DNA from: Treponema sp.
GTDB taxonomy: Bacteria > Spirochaetota > Spirochaetia > Treponematales > Breznakiellaceae
Direction of reading: 5' to 3'
NCBI GenBank assembly: GCA_031265825.1
Contig: JAISCD010000117.1
Coordinates: 1-33,028, forward strand
DNA length: 33,028 nucleotides
Numbering within the stretch: the stretch's first letter is position 1; each line of letters begins with the position of its first letter. Position numbers and translations under genes: made by a program. Below, piece after piece: positions 1 through 7,248 of the stretch. The notes under the pieces are model-generated. The model was not told the origin of the DNA. It saw only the letters and a program-made list of their open reading frames with translations, and ran no database searches.

Positions 1-275
1 TGCATTATTTGCGATAAATTACCGTCCTTACCCGGTTTTATCGATAAATGGACGTGATTTCCCATGATACAGAAATCCAATAGCTGAAAATTGAACTTCA
101 GCTTCGCCTTTTTGATGAACGAAAGTAAGAGCTTCTTGAATCGGGGATCAAGAAGAATCATGTCATCATGGTCAATTTTCGACGTAACATGGTACGTCGC
201 TCCGTATTGGAGTCTTCGTAAGCTTCTCATACCTATACTATGGTCTTGTCGTGGAAATTGCTTTGTGTTTGACAT
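1..275 (-). CDS. IS200-like/REP-associated (RAYT-type) HUH transposase, partial
   Basis: Translating the minus strand from an ATG at 275 gives 91 codons that run off the left edge with no stop. The frame reads YGATYHVTSK near residues 24-33 and MGNHVHLSIKPG near 71-82. The latter holds the His-x-His (HUH) pair at residues 74 and 76 that coordinates the metal ion in Y1 (IS200/RAYT) single-strand transposases. The catalytic tyrosine would lie further on, outside the window. An in-frame stop lies seven bases upstream of the ATG, so this start or Met16 is likely; no clear ribosome site is visible. RAYTs are single-copy, domesticated relatives of IS200 that act on palindromic REP sequences. Three copies of a palindromic GGTGCCAGACACC-type repeat lie just upstream of the gene. 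Family assignment is firm; RAYT rather than a true IS200 element is inference. Confidence 0.85.
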   Translation of the reverse strand, partial: MSNTKQFPRQDHSIGMRSLRRLQYGATYHVTSKIDHDDMILLDPRFKKLLLSFIKKAKLKFNFQLLDFCIMGNHVHLSIKPGKDGNLSQIM

Positions 276-302
276 CGTTTTTTATGAATTTGTTAGACGA
301 CT

Positions 303-415
303 TTCTGGGTGTCTGGCACCAACGTCCCAAACTAGTCAGTCCTTCTGGGTGTCTGGCACCACGTCCCAAACTAGTCAGCCCTTCTGGGTGTCTGGCACCA
401 AACGTCCCACTATTC
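303..415. repeat. 40-bp tandem repeat, three copies, upstream of the transposase
   Basis: Three successive copies begin at 303, 343 and 382 (39-40 bp period). Each holds the palindrome-like core GTGTCTGGCACC followed by a CGTCCCA segment. The core is a variant of the GTGTCTGACACC repeat found throughout the window. The position, between the transposase start and the M23 gene end, is where REP sequences usually flank RAYT genes. A degenerate further copy (GTGCCAGACATC) lies at about 461-472. Confidence 0.85.
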
Positions 416-474
416 AGCCGCCCGTTCTACGAGTCCCGCCTTCACCGGATTCTCACAAAAGTGCCAGACATCAT

Positions 475-1584
475 TTAATCGCGCAGGCGTTGTAACAAGG
501 AGTCTTTATCAAAGATGGGTTTGAGGATACACACGTCAGGGTCTACGTTTTCGCCCGCGATGCGGACTTCCCAGTGAAGATGCGGACCCGTAGCAAGCCC
601 CGTCATGCCAGACTCGCCCAGCATACCGCCCCGCGTAACAAAAGCGCCTTCCTCAACATCGCGGCGGCTCAAGTGGTAGTAGAGAGAATATACGCCGGGG
701 AGATGTTCCACGACGATGGATTCGCCGGTCGCCTCGCGGAACGCGGACAAAACCACCCTACCGGGCGCACAGGCGTAAACCGGCGTTCCTGTAGGGACTC
801 CGTAATCAACACCCGCGTGGATCGCCGTATCGGAGCCGCCGCCGCTGTACCGATAGACGCGGCGATCCCCAAAGAAACTCGTGCGCCGCGTAGACGCTAC
901 GGGCCGCGAAAAACTCATCCCCTCCGCATAAAAAGAGTCGTCGGTACGTGCCAGAATAGCCCATAGCCACTGCGCCTCTTCGGTCTTCTTCCGAGATGGC
1001 ACGCTACGGATTTCCGTGTTGCGCTCGTCAAGAAAGATAACTTCCGAGACAAAATCCCGTTCCATGATGGTAACCGCGACTTCTCCCAGAAGTCCGTGGT
1101 CGTTCTCGATTCTAATCGTGGCGGTTCCGCTCTTCATCGTGCTCGGCGCGGCTAAAATCGCGGCTTTAACAAGGTTGCCCTGTGCAAACTCCCGCGGCTG
1201 TATATCAAAAAGCCGCGCCTCGCCGACGATCCCTTGAGCGGCGGTCGCTAGCTTGGCGACAAGCCCCTGCCCGTTCGCTCCCTCAACCGCGATGCTCAAG
1301 GGATAACCCGGCTTGAGAGTGTCAGGCATGACGACTATACGCAGGGAATACGCCGGAATGGAGAGAGATAACAGAAAAAGTAAAAGACAAGATCGCTGAA
1401 TAAGCCGCGCCCCCTTCTTAATGTTGAACAGGCTCCGCCTGTCTCTTGAAACAACGCCCCTTGGGAAGTTTTTGAACAGGCTTGCTTGCAAGCGTAGCCC
1501 GCGCCGCCATAAGGCGGTTGCGTAAACAATCCTGTTATACGCCGTTTTTTTTAGCCAATTTAACCATGTTTTAAGCCAATTCAA
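475..1584 (-). CDS. M23-family metalloendopeptidase (LytM/NlpD-like), exported
   Basis: Cleaves peptidoglycan cross-links, or regulates such cleavage, in the periplasm. The C-terminal domain carries the zinc-site signatures of family M23: HAGVD (His256, Asp260), a YYHLS motif with His304, and TGPHLHWEVR (His335-x-His337). A hydrophobic secretion signal (about residues 61-80, ending IPAYS) is followed by a probable Ig-like or beta-rich domain (about 81-175). The upstream 60 residues are odd. The TTG at 1584 lies inside a 21-bp tandem array, and residues about 28-58 are encoded by a copy of the window's dispersed repeat. A signal peptide starting at residue 60 suggests the native start was near there, but no ATG, GTG or TTG is seen at that point. 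An ATT codon (residue 62) preceded by AAGAAGGGGG is one possible non-standard start. The function call is firm; the true start is unresolved. Confidence 0.88.
   Translation of the reverse strand: MNWLKTWLNWLKKTAYNRIVYATALWRRGLRLQASLFKNFPRGVVSRDRRSLFNIKKGARLIQRSCLLLFLLSLSIPAYSLRIVVMPDTLKPGYPLSIAVEGANGQGLVAKLATAAQGIVGEARLFDIQPREFAQGNLVKAAILAAPSTMKSGTATIRIENDHGLLGEVAVTIMERDFVSEVIFLDERNTEIRSVPSRKKTEEAQWLWAILARTDDSFYAEGMSFSRPVASTRRTSFFGDRRVYRYSGGGSDTAIHAGVDYGVPTGTPVYACAPGRVVLSAFREATGESIVVEHLPGVYSLYYHLSRRDVEEGAFVTRGGMLGESGMTGLATGPHLHWEVRIAGENVDPDVCILKPIFDKDSLLQRLRD
1423..1503. repeat. Dispersed repeat copy inside the 5' end of the M23 gene
   Basis: This stretch contains the pieces AACAGGCTCCGCCTG, CAACGCCCCTTGGGAAGTTT and GCTTGCAAGCGTAG. 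They recur in the same order in intergenic regions around 2000-2175, 6830-7000, 20510-20615, 28090-28290 and 29460-29605. It overlaps codons upstream of the signal peptide of the M23 protein, so it has invaded or replaced the original leader and start. Confidence 0.7.
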
Positions 1585-1721
1585 TTATGTATTTAGGTAA
1601 TTTAATTATGTTTAAAGCCAATTCAATTATGTTTAAAGCCAATTTAATTATGTCTGGAGCCAATTCAACTATGTTTAAAGCCAATTCAATTATGTCTGGA
1701 GCCAATTCAATTACCTAAATA
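1554..1721. repeat. 21-bp minisatellite A (8 units)
   Basis: Eight head-to-tail units of exactly 21 bp, consensus GCCAATTCAATTATGTTTAAA, with units starting at 1554, 1575, 1596, 1617, 1638, 1659, 1680 and 1701. AT-rich, unlike its GC-rich surroundings. The annotated TTG start of the M23 gene falls within the second unit. The array carries stops in the minus-strand reading frames beyond the M23 start, so it is not itself coding. Confidence 0.95.
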
Positions 1722-2178
1722 GGTAATTAAGTGTATGAAAAAGTAGACATATTTGGCTTCATTCCTTCGTAAACGTAACCCGCGCCTGATTGTTACTTGT
1801 ACTCGTGGGCTTGGCAGTATATTAACGACGTATTGCCTTCGCCCGATTGAATACTGTCGTCCTCCTTTAACCGCAAGGTGCCAGACACCGCCTTTATCCA
1901 AACTTGTTTGGGTGCCAGACACCGCCTTCTGACAGTAAACAGGTTCTTTTCGTACAGCGCCCATTGTGAAGTCGTCTAACACGCCTCGCGTACGGACAAC
2001 TCGCAGGCTCCGCTTGTTTACAAGCGTAGCCGTCAAGACGGGGTCAGCGGCGCTCCCTTTCAGACACCGCCCCGTGTGAAGTCGTCTAACACCCGAAGGG
2101 TGTGCAAGCGTAACCGTCAAGACGGGGTCAGCGGGTCCCCCTTTCGTACAACACCCATTGCGAAGTATTTAAACAGGC
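1722..2178. repeat. Intergenic composite of dispersed repeats (M23 to recJ)
   Basis: No credible gene. The stretch holds GGTGCCAGACACC palindromes at about 1878 and 1910. It also holds two partial copies of the long dispersed repeat (about 1967-2060 and 2075-2178), with elements such as TTTACAAGCGTAGCCGTCAA, GACGGGGTCAGCGG, CACCCGAAGGGTG and AAGTATTTAAACAGGCTG. The 137-codon frame on the minus strand (1707-2120) is only the translation of these repeats. The right end overlaps the last codons of recJ and supplies its stop. Confidence 0.75.
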
Positions 2179-4316
2179 TGCGCCTGACGCAAATCCCGAA
2201 TCTCTAGTTGAGGAATCTCTACGCCCTTGTAGAAATTCCTGATCACCTTGAATACAAGGTCAACTTTGTCGCGGCGGTCGAAATCCTTCTGCACACGGCT
2301 CGCCGCGTTCCAAAAAAGAGCAGTCCACCTGTTCTTGCCCGTGTCTATCGTGAGCTTCACATGATTCGCCCCGTTTTTACCCATGAAGACAATATCTCGG
2401 ACAGTCGCGCCCCGCGCCAGAAAGGTTAATTGGTCGTTTTGCGAGCCATAGGGACCTCCGTAAGGCTCGAATAGATCGACGACTTTCATAATATCAGGAT
2501 TCAAGTACGACAAGGGAAGTTCCGCGTCAATAGCGATAGTTTCTTCAACCTTTTCCGCGACATCTATCAACGGGACGATTTTTTGCTTGAGCCTTTCCAA
2601 GAAAGGTTCCCAATTCTCGACACGCATACTGAAACCCGCCGCATAATCATGCCCGCCCTTGTCAATGAATAGTTCAGCGCACTCCTCCAGAATCGGCGTG
2701 AGAATGAAGTCAGGATTGTCCCGCATATTCGAGCGGAGAGAACCCGTAACGATGTCGTTTGCAAATGAGGCGACAAGCGCCGGCGTCTTGAAGTAGTCCG
2801 CAATACGGTTCGCCATGATGCCGGTAACGCCCCGATAGATGTTTTCATCGCCCACAACCGCAAACTTACGATCAAAACTCAAGAGACTCTTCTCCGCGAT
2901 AGGCTTGATACGCACCCAAGTCTCCTCGCCTTTCTCCTTGCGCTTCTTGTTCATGTCCACAAGTTCCAGCGCAAGTTTGTACTTGTCCTCCTCAAGAAGG
3001 AGCATACACACCGCCCTTTCCGGACAGCCCATACGTCCAGCCGCATTTATGGTTGGACATAGAGTCCACCCTAAGTCGTTGGAAAGGATACGTCTGCCCG
3101 CAAGATCAATCTTAGACAGAAGAGCGTCCAATCCGGGACGAGGATTCTTCTGCATCGAGTCAAGCCCGGCTTTCACGATGATACGGTTCTCGTCCCTCAA
3201 CGGCATGATGTCCGCTATAGTGCCAAGGCACACGAGCTGTAAATCTTGCCTGTCGTCTTCGGTGAAGTGCTTTTCCTTTTTCTGGGTGAACGAAATGAAA
3301 AGATTGACAAATACGTCTATCTCCCCGAATTCCTCGTCCGAATAACGGGCGAAACTCGACTCTTCTCTGAGGCGGAAGAGACTTTTCCCGGCTGTCGAAG
3401 GCAACTCCTTGGCGATTTCCGGAGCGACGTCCCACATCTGTATACCAACGTCTTTACCGAAAATCTTGGCTATGGCCGTTTTCTGCATACGAGCGTCCCA
3501 TACGAAAATCTGTTGCGCCTCGAGGAATGTGGGCAGGCGTGTCTGGGCGACATCTACCACGCCCGGCACAACGGTTTCGGTCAGGCGATCAATGACAGAC
3601 AAGTTACGGAGCTTGACCATCTCAATGATATACGCATCGTTTGCAGGGCGGATATTAAACAAACAAATAGGTTGATTGAATAAAGAGCTTTTCAACGCGA
3701 ACCGTAGGGCGGATACGAGCTTGTAAGCGACCCCGCATCCAGCCAAGTCGCGGAACGGGTAATGGGACTCCGCCAACTTGGGATTCACGATGGCAAAGGC
3801 AGACGGCGTTTCATCTTGCGGGTTGTGGTGATCGGTAATAATCACGTCAACGTTCAATTCCGCGGCTCGCTTGACTTCGCCGAAGTTAGAAATGCCACAG
3901 TCAACGGTAATGATAAGGGTTCCACCGTCCGCCGCAAACTCCTCCACCGCCGCTATAGACAACCCATAAGGTTCGTCTTCCACCGGAATACGCCATTGCA
4001 CGTTAATTCTTAACTGACGCAAGTAGTTCGTCAGCAGAGCGGTGCTTGTCATGCCGTCAACGTCCCGATCCCCGAATACTAATACCTTTTCGCCTTCATC
4101 CTTCGCCGCGATGATTCGCTCAACCGCATCTTCCATGTTCGGCATATCAAAAGGATTATGCAGGAATCGGAGCGCGTCTTCGAGAAAATATTTGATTTCT
4201 TCTCCGTTTATTATACCTTTACGCGCCAGAATCGAGGCGCTTATCGGGTCGCATTTGTACTTCGCCGTAATTTCCTTCACCAATTCTTGCGGTATGTCTT
4301 TCTTTTCCCATTTCAT
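2169..4316 (-). CDS. recJ: Single-stranded-DNA-specific 5'-3' exonuclease RecJ
   Basis: Degrades single-stranded DNA 5' to 3' in recombinational and mismatch repair. DHH-family motifs are clear: GDRDVDGMTS (83-88 core; the usual DYDxDG tyrosine is arginine), VDCGISN (138-144), TDHHN (DHH at 162-164), GCGVAYK (193-199), GTIADIMPL (365-373), INAAGRMG (423-430), and the DHHA1 signature GGHDYAAG (554-561). A C-terminal OB-like part follows. At 715 residues it exceeds E. coli RecJ (577). Much of the difference is a segment of roughly 145 residues (about 212-357) between the GCGVAYK and GTIAD motifs. The ATG has a plausible AAAGGAA site about ten bases upstream. The last residues (QAQPV) and the stop come from a dispersed repeat. 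Divergent from the 4465 operon. Confidence 0.95.
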   Translation of the reverse strand: MKWEKKDIPQELVKEITAKYKCDPISASILARKGIINGEEIKYFLEDALRFLHNPFDMPNMEDAVERIIAAKDEGEKVLVFGDRDVDGMTSTALLTNYLRQLRINVQWRIPVEDEPYGLSIAAVEEFAADGGTLIITVDCGISNFGEVKRAAELNVDVIITDHHNPQDETPSAFAIVNPKLAESHYPFRDLAGCGVAYKLVSALRFALKSSLFNQPICLFNIRPANDAYIIEMVKLRNLSVIDRLTETVVPGVVDVAQTRLPTFLEAQQIFVWDARMQKTAIAKIFGKDVGIQMWDVAPEIAKELPSTAGKSLFRLREESSFARYSDEEFGEIDVFVNLFISFTQKKEKHFTEDDRQDLQLVCLGTIADIMPLRDENRIIVKAGLDSMQKNPRPGLDALLSKIDLAGRRILSNDLGWTLCPTINAAGRMGCPERAVCMLLLEEDKYKLALELVDMNKKRKEKGEETWVRIKPIAEKSLLSFDRKFAVVGDENIYRGVTGIMANRIADYFKTPALVASFANDIVTGSLRSNMRDNPDFILTPILEECAELFIDKGGHDYAAGFSMRVENWEPFLERLKQKIVPLIDVAEKVEETIAIDAELPLSYLNPDIMKVVDLFEPYGGPYGSQNDQLTFLARGATVRDIVFMGKNGANHVKLTIDTGKNRWTALFWNAASRVQKDFDRRDKVDLVFKVIRNFYKGVEIPQLEIRDLRQAQPV

Positions 4317-4429
4317 CTTAATATGTTCCTTTTATTGGTTTATTTCACCAAAAGTATAACAGATAACTTTAGAAGGGACTAGGGCGTATTCTGTAAATAA
4401 GACTTTGTGTCTGACACCCGTTAAACCCC

Positions 4430-4464
4430 TTGACTGTTAAGTCTGTGATAGGTAAACTACAAGT
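4430..4464 (+). promoter_or_regulatory. Promoter of the 4465 operon, leaderless architecture
   Basis: TTGACT (4430-4435), a 17-bp spacer, TAAACT (4453-4458), then exactly six bases before the ATG at 4465. Since the first transcribed base normally lies seven bases after the -10 hexamer, it should be the A of the ATG. No Shine-Dalgarno sequence precedes the gene, which agrees with a leaderless mRNA. A GTGTCTGACACCC palindrome lies just upstream, at about 4408-4420. Confidence 0.7.
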
Positions 4465-4848
4465 ATGAATATTTACAAACCGTTACGGATAGCGCTTTTT
4501 TTCTATGAGATTCTTCGTTTTACCATGTTTGTTATGGAGGGAAACGCTGTTTTTACAACTATACAAGTATGGCAATGGATGACCCCTAATGCTCTTTTCC
4601 TATTGATGGCGTTGTTCTTGCTGATTGATCTGGATAGATATGCGGCGTTTCTGCCGCTGTCCGTAGCGGGAAAGAGCATTGCGGTTGTTCTGGCGATCTG
4701 GAGCGTTTTTAGTAGTCTGACGCAAGCAGATACAGAGACGTTTTTCCCCTTAGACGCGGTTATAGCAATAGGCGATATTTTTTCCATTTTTGTATACGTT
4801 CATATTATGAGAGGTGTAAATAAACAAGGTGAAGGAGTCGAAGAATGA
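4465..4848 (+). CDS. Small four-helix membrane protein of unknown function
   Basis: 127 residues with about four hydrophobic segments (around 5-25, 42-54, 60-80 and 92-114) and a short charged C-terminus ending GEGVEE. I do not recognise a family. It is the first gene of a two-gene operon. Its TGA stop overlaps the ATG of the MinD-like ATPase (ATGA), and the ribosome site of that gene (GAAGGAG) lies inside its last codons, so translation is probably coupled. This suggests a membrane partner or anchor for the ATPase, which is inference. The start is set by the leaderless promoter, which places the ATG at the expected first transcribed base. Confidence 0.75.
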   Translation: MNIYKPLRIALFFYEILRFTMFVMEGNAVFTTIQVWQWMTPNALFLLMALFLLIDLDRYAAFLPLSVAGKSIAVVLAIWSVFSSLTQADTETFFPLDAVIAIGDIFSIFVYVHIMRGVNKQGEGVEE

Positions 4849-5993
4849 GGATAATCCCTGTAGCCAGCGGTAAGGGCGGAGTCGGTAAATCCCTGATAGC
4901 CGCCAATCTAGGAGTGGCTTTCGCTCAGGCGGGTAAAAGAGTCGTGCTTGTAGACCTTGATTTGGGCGCGTCGAACTTACATCTCGTCATTGGTCATCAA
5001 GCGCCTAAAATGGGAATAGGCACATTCTTACACAACACAAAGATGAACTTCTTCAACGTTATCGCGGAAACAGATGTGCCGAATCTCCGTTTCATCCCCG
5101 GAGATACCGAAATACCTGGTCTCGCGAACCTGAAGGCGAGCCAGCGGAACACCCTCGTCAGAAAGTTGCTCTCGCTTCAAGATAGTACAGATATTCTCAT
5201 CATAGACCTGGGCGCCGGAACCCACCAGTCCATCCTCGACTTATTCCTCCTGTCAGGACAAGGCATAGTGGTAACCGCGCCAGCTGTTACCGCGGTGCTT
5301 AACGCGTATGTCTTCCTCAAGAATGCGGTCTTCAGGATGATGTATACCATTTTCGCGCCAGGAACTCAAGCCCGTGATTACCTCGAAAAAATGAAAAAAG
5401 AGGGAAGTAGTAGATACCAGCGACTCTATATCCCCAAAATCCTCCCAGAAATAAAGCAGGTAGACAAGGTTTCCTACGAGTCTTTCGTAGACCACCTTAA
5501 TCGTCTTCATCCTCGTCTTATTACCAATATGATTGAAAACCCCAAGGACGTAGAGGTCGCTATGAAGATACGGCGCTCGTGCGAGGAATACCTCGACATA
5601 AAGATAGAACATCTGGGCATTGTCTACCGTGATGCCTTACAGGACGTCAGTCTCGCGTCCCGTCTCCCTATTACCCTTTACAAGCCGGGTTCCGTGCTTT
5701 CCCAAGCCATCTACCGCATCGCGGATAAAATTCTCCAATCGGATGAAGATCGCTTCTCTGTCACCGACAAGGAAATCAACGCAAGCTTTCTGGAAGCGGG
5801 AGCGGAAGCGGAAGTTGATTTTGAGAGTAAAATGGAATACATTGAAGACCTACTCCATTCCGGGGTGCTGTCCCACGGCGACCTCATCGAGACGGTCAAA
5901 ACACAGCAACTTGAAATCAACAAGCTCAAAAAAGAAAACAATTTCCTGAAAACCAAACTGTCAAAGGCGCTTACGCAAGGATTCAAGGTTTAG
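4845..5993 (+). CDS. MinD/FlhG/ParA-family P-loop ATPase with C-terminal coiled coil
   Basis: A deviant Walker A ATPase of the kind that positions division sites, flagella or DNA by cycling on and off a surface. Residues 8-16 read SGKGGVGKS with the family's signature lysine (Lys10). VVLVDLDLGASNLH near 33-46 is the switch/Walker A' region, and ILIIDLGAG near 115-123 is Walker B. The last 50 or so residues are charged and end in a leucine/lysine-rich coiled coil (QLEINKLKKENNFLKTKL), longer than plain MinD. No amphipathic membrane-targeting helix of the MinD type is obvious at the C-terminus, so the membrane partner encoded upstream may provide anchoring. ATGA overlap with that gene; GAAGGAG eight bases before the start. 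FlhG would also fit, but no flagellar neighbour is present. Confidence 0.88.
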   Translation: MRIIPVASGKGGVGKSLIAANLGVAFAQAGKRVVLVDLDLGASNLHLVIGHQAPKMGIGTFLHNTKMNFFNVIAETDVPNLRFIPGDTEIPGLANLKASQRNTLVRKLLSLQDSTDILIIDLGAGTHQSILDLFLLSGQGIVVTAPAVTAVLNAYVFLKNAVFRMMYTIFAPGTQARDYLEKMKKEGSSRYQRLYIPKILPEIKQVDKVSYESFVDHLNRLHPRLITNMIENPKDVEVAMKIRRSCEEYLDIKIEHLGIVYRDALQDVSLASRLPITLYKPGSVLSQAIYRIADKILQSDEDRFSVTDKEINASFLEAGAEAEVDFESKMEYIEDLLHSGVLSHGDLIETVKTQQLEINKLKKENNFLKTKLSKALTQGFKV

Positions 5994-5995
5994 GT

Positions 5996-6790
5996 AAAGC
6001 CTGTTTAACGACTTCCCAACGATAAGTCGGTATCTGATACCGCCCGCCCCGTCTCCGCTGTGTCTCTGACACCGCCCCGTAAGCCGCCGCCGCGTCCACC
6101 TGCGCCGCCTCAGACACCGCCGCCTCGCCTTCGTGTCTGACACCGACCCGTGAGCCGCCTTCGCAACGCGCCTCTGACACCAGCCTGTGAGCCGCCGCTC
6201 CGCCTTCGTATCTGACACCGCCCGCCGTGTCTCTGACACCGCCCCGCGCCGCCGCCTTCGCAATATGTCTGACACCGCCGTCCTGCCTTCATGTCTGACA
6301 CCGCTCGCCGTGTCTCTGACACCGCCGCTCCGCCCCCGTGTCCGCCGCCGTCCGCCACCGCCTTCGTGTCTGACATCGACCCGTGAGCCACCTTCGCAAC
6401 ACGTCTAACGCCTCTGACACCACGCCGCCGCCCTGCTTTCGTGTCTGACACCGACCCGTGATCCTTCGCAACGTAACACGTCTGACACCGCCGCCGTCCT
6501 GCCTTCGTGTCTGACACCACCGCCTCGCCTTCGTGTCAGACACCGCCCTATGAGCCGCCCGTGTCTCATCCGCGGTGTCTGACACCACGCCCACGCTGCG
6601 CCCCGCCTTCGATGCCTGACACCGCCGCGCCGATACCGTGTCTCCGTCCGCTGTGTCTGACATCGCCCCCGCACATCTGACACCGCCGCGCCGCCACACG
6701 TCAGTGTCTCTGACACCGCCGCGCCGATACCGTGTCTCTGTCCGTTGTGTCTGACACCGCGCCCTGCCGCCCCACGCCCTCGTGCCTGAC
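5996..6790. repeat. Dense array of GTGTCTGACACC palindromic repeats
   Basis: About two dozen copies of a TCTGACACC core (often GTGTCTGACACCGCC, sometimes reversed as TCAGACACC) lie in about 780 bp. They are separated by 10-50 bp of GC-rich, partly repeated filler such as GCCTTCGTGTC and GTGAGCCGCC. The core is an odd-centred palindrome: GGTGT and ACACC can pair around CTG. Several long minus-strand frames (Ser-Asp-Thr and Arg/Gly-rich) result only from the repeat. The left end begins with AAGCCTGTTTAACGACTTC, a piece of the long dispersed repeat, five bases after the ATPase stop. No gene seen. Confidence 0.9.
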
Positions 6791-6825
6791 CCTCTCGCCT
6801 GTCTTTCATCCTTACTCTTTGCTTA

Positions 6826-7005
6826 CATTGAACAGGTTCCGCTTGTTTACAAGCGTAACCGTCAAGACGGGGTCAGCGGTACACCCTTTCGGACAACACC
6901 CGTTGTGAAGTATTTAAACACCCGAAGGGTGCGGGGACAGCGGCGCTCCCCTTTCGGACAACACCCCGTGTGAAGTATTTAAACACCCGAAGGGTGCGAA
7001 GGGTG
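6826..7005. repeat. Long dispersed repeat, two overlapping copies
   Basis: Contains GAACAGGTTCCGCTTGTTTA, CAAGCGTAACCGTCAAGACG, GGGTCAGCGG, ACCCTTTCGGACAACACCCG, TTGTGAAGTATTTAAACACC and the mini-hairpin CACCCGAAGGGTG (twice, at about 6919 and 6985). The second half repeats the block from CGCTCCCCTTTCGGACAACA onward. Same order of pieces as the copies near 2000, 20510, 28090 and 29460. Confidence 0.85.
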
Positions 7006-7036
7006 TTGACAATTTTTGTTTTTTGAGTAATTATAT
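7006..7036 (+). promoter_or_regulatory. Possible promoter at the right edge of the dispersed repeat
   Basis: TTGACA (7006-7011) is followed after 16 bases by TAATTA (7028-7033), overlapping TTATAT. It begins where the dispersed repeat ends and points toward the gene at 7480, 440 bases away. The consensus -35 is good, the -10 is weak. Confidence 0.35.
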
Positions 7037-7130
7037 CTTTATGCAGAAAAAATGTGTTAGCAAAACAAGAATCCCGCAGACTGCGGCACACCGCTTGCGG
7101 AGCCGTCCACTGGACGAGCAATTCTGGCTA

Positions 7131-7141
7131 CCCCCCCCCCC
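7131..7141. repeat. Run of eleven C residues
   Basis: Homopolymer C tract in the unannotated leader of the gene at 7480. Such tracts slip during replication. Downstream sequence (TAGGAT at about 7143-7148) is only weakly promoter-like. A second tract of ten (G on plus, C on minus) lies upstream of the beta-helix protein gene at 32987-32996. Confidence 0.9.
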
Positions 7142-7248
7142 GTAGGATCAGTACTATACCAATACAGACAAACCCGCAAACGCGCGGGCGTTCTCATTCC
7201 AGCAAGGGCGCGGAAGGCTTCTCGTCCAGACGCTTTATGCGCGGGATT

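Noticed and set aside
1707-2120. 137-codon minus-strand frame
   Set aside because: Made almost entirely of dispersed repeat and palindrome sequence.
5996-6790. CRISPR array
   Set aside because: The repeats are short (about 12 bp), of variable orientation and spacing, the intervals are themselves repetitive, and no cas gene is near.
5961-6809. Several overlapping minus-strand open frames of 100-136 codons
   Set aside because: All are translations of the GTGTCTGACACC array in different frames (VSDTKA, CQTR repeats). No ribosome site, no domain, and all frames are equally open because of the high GC.
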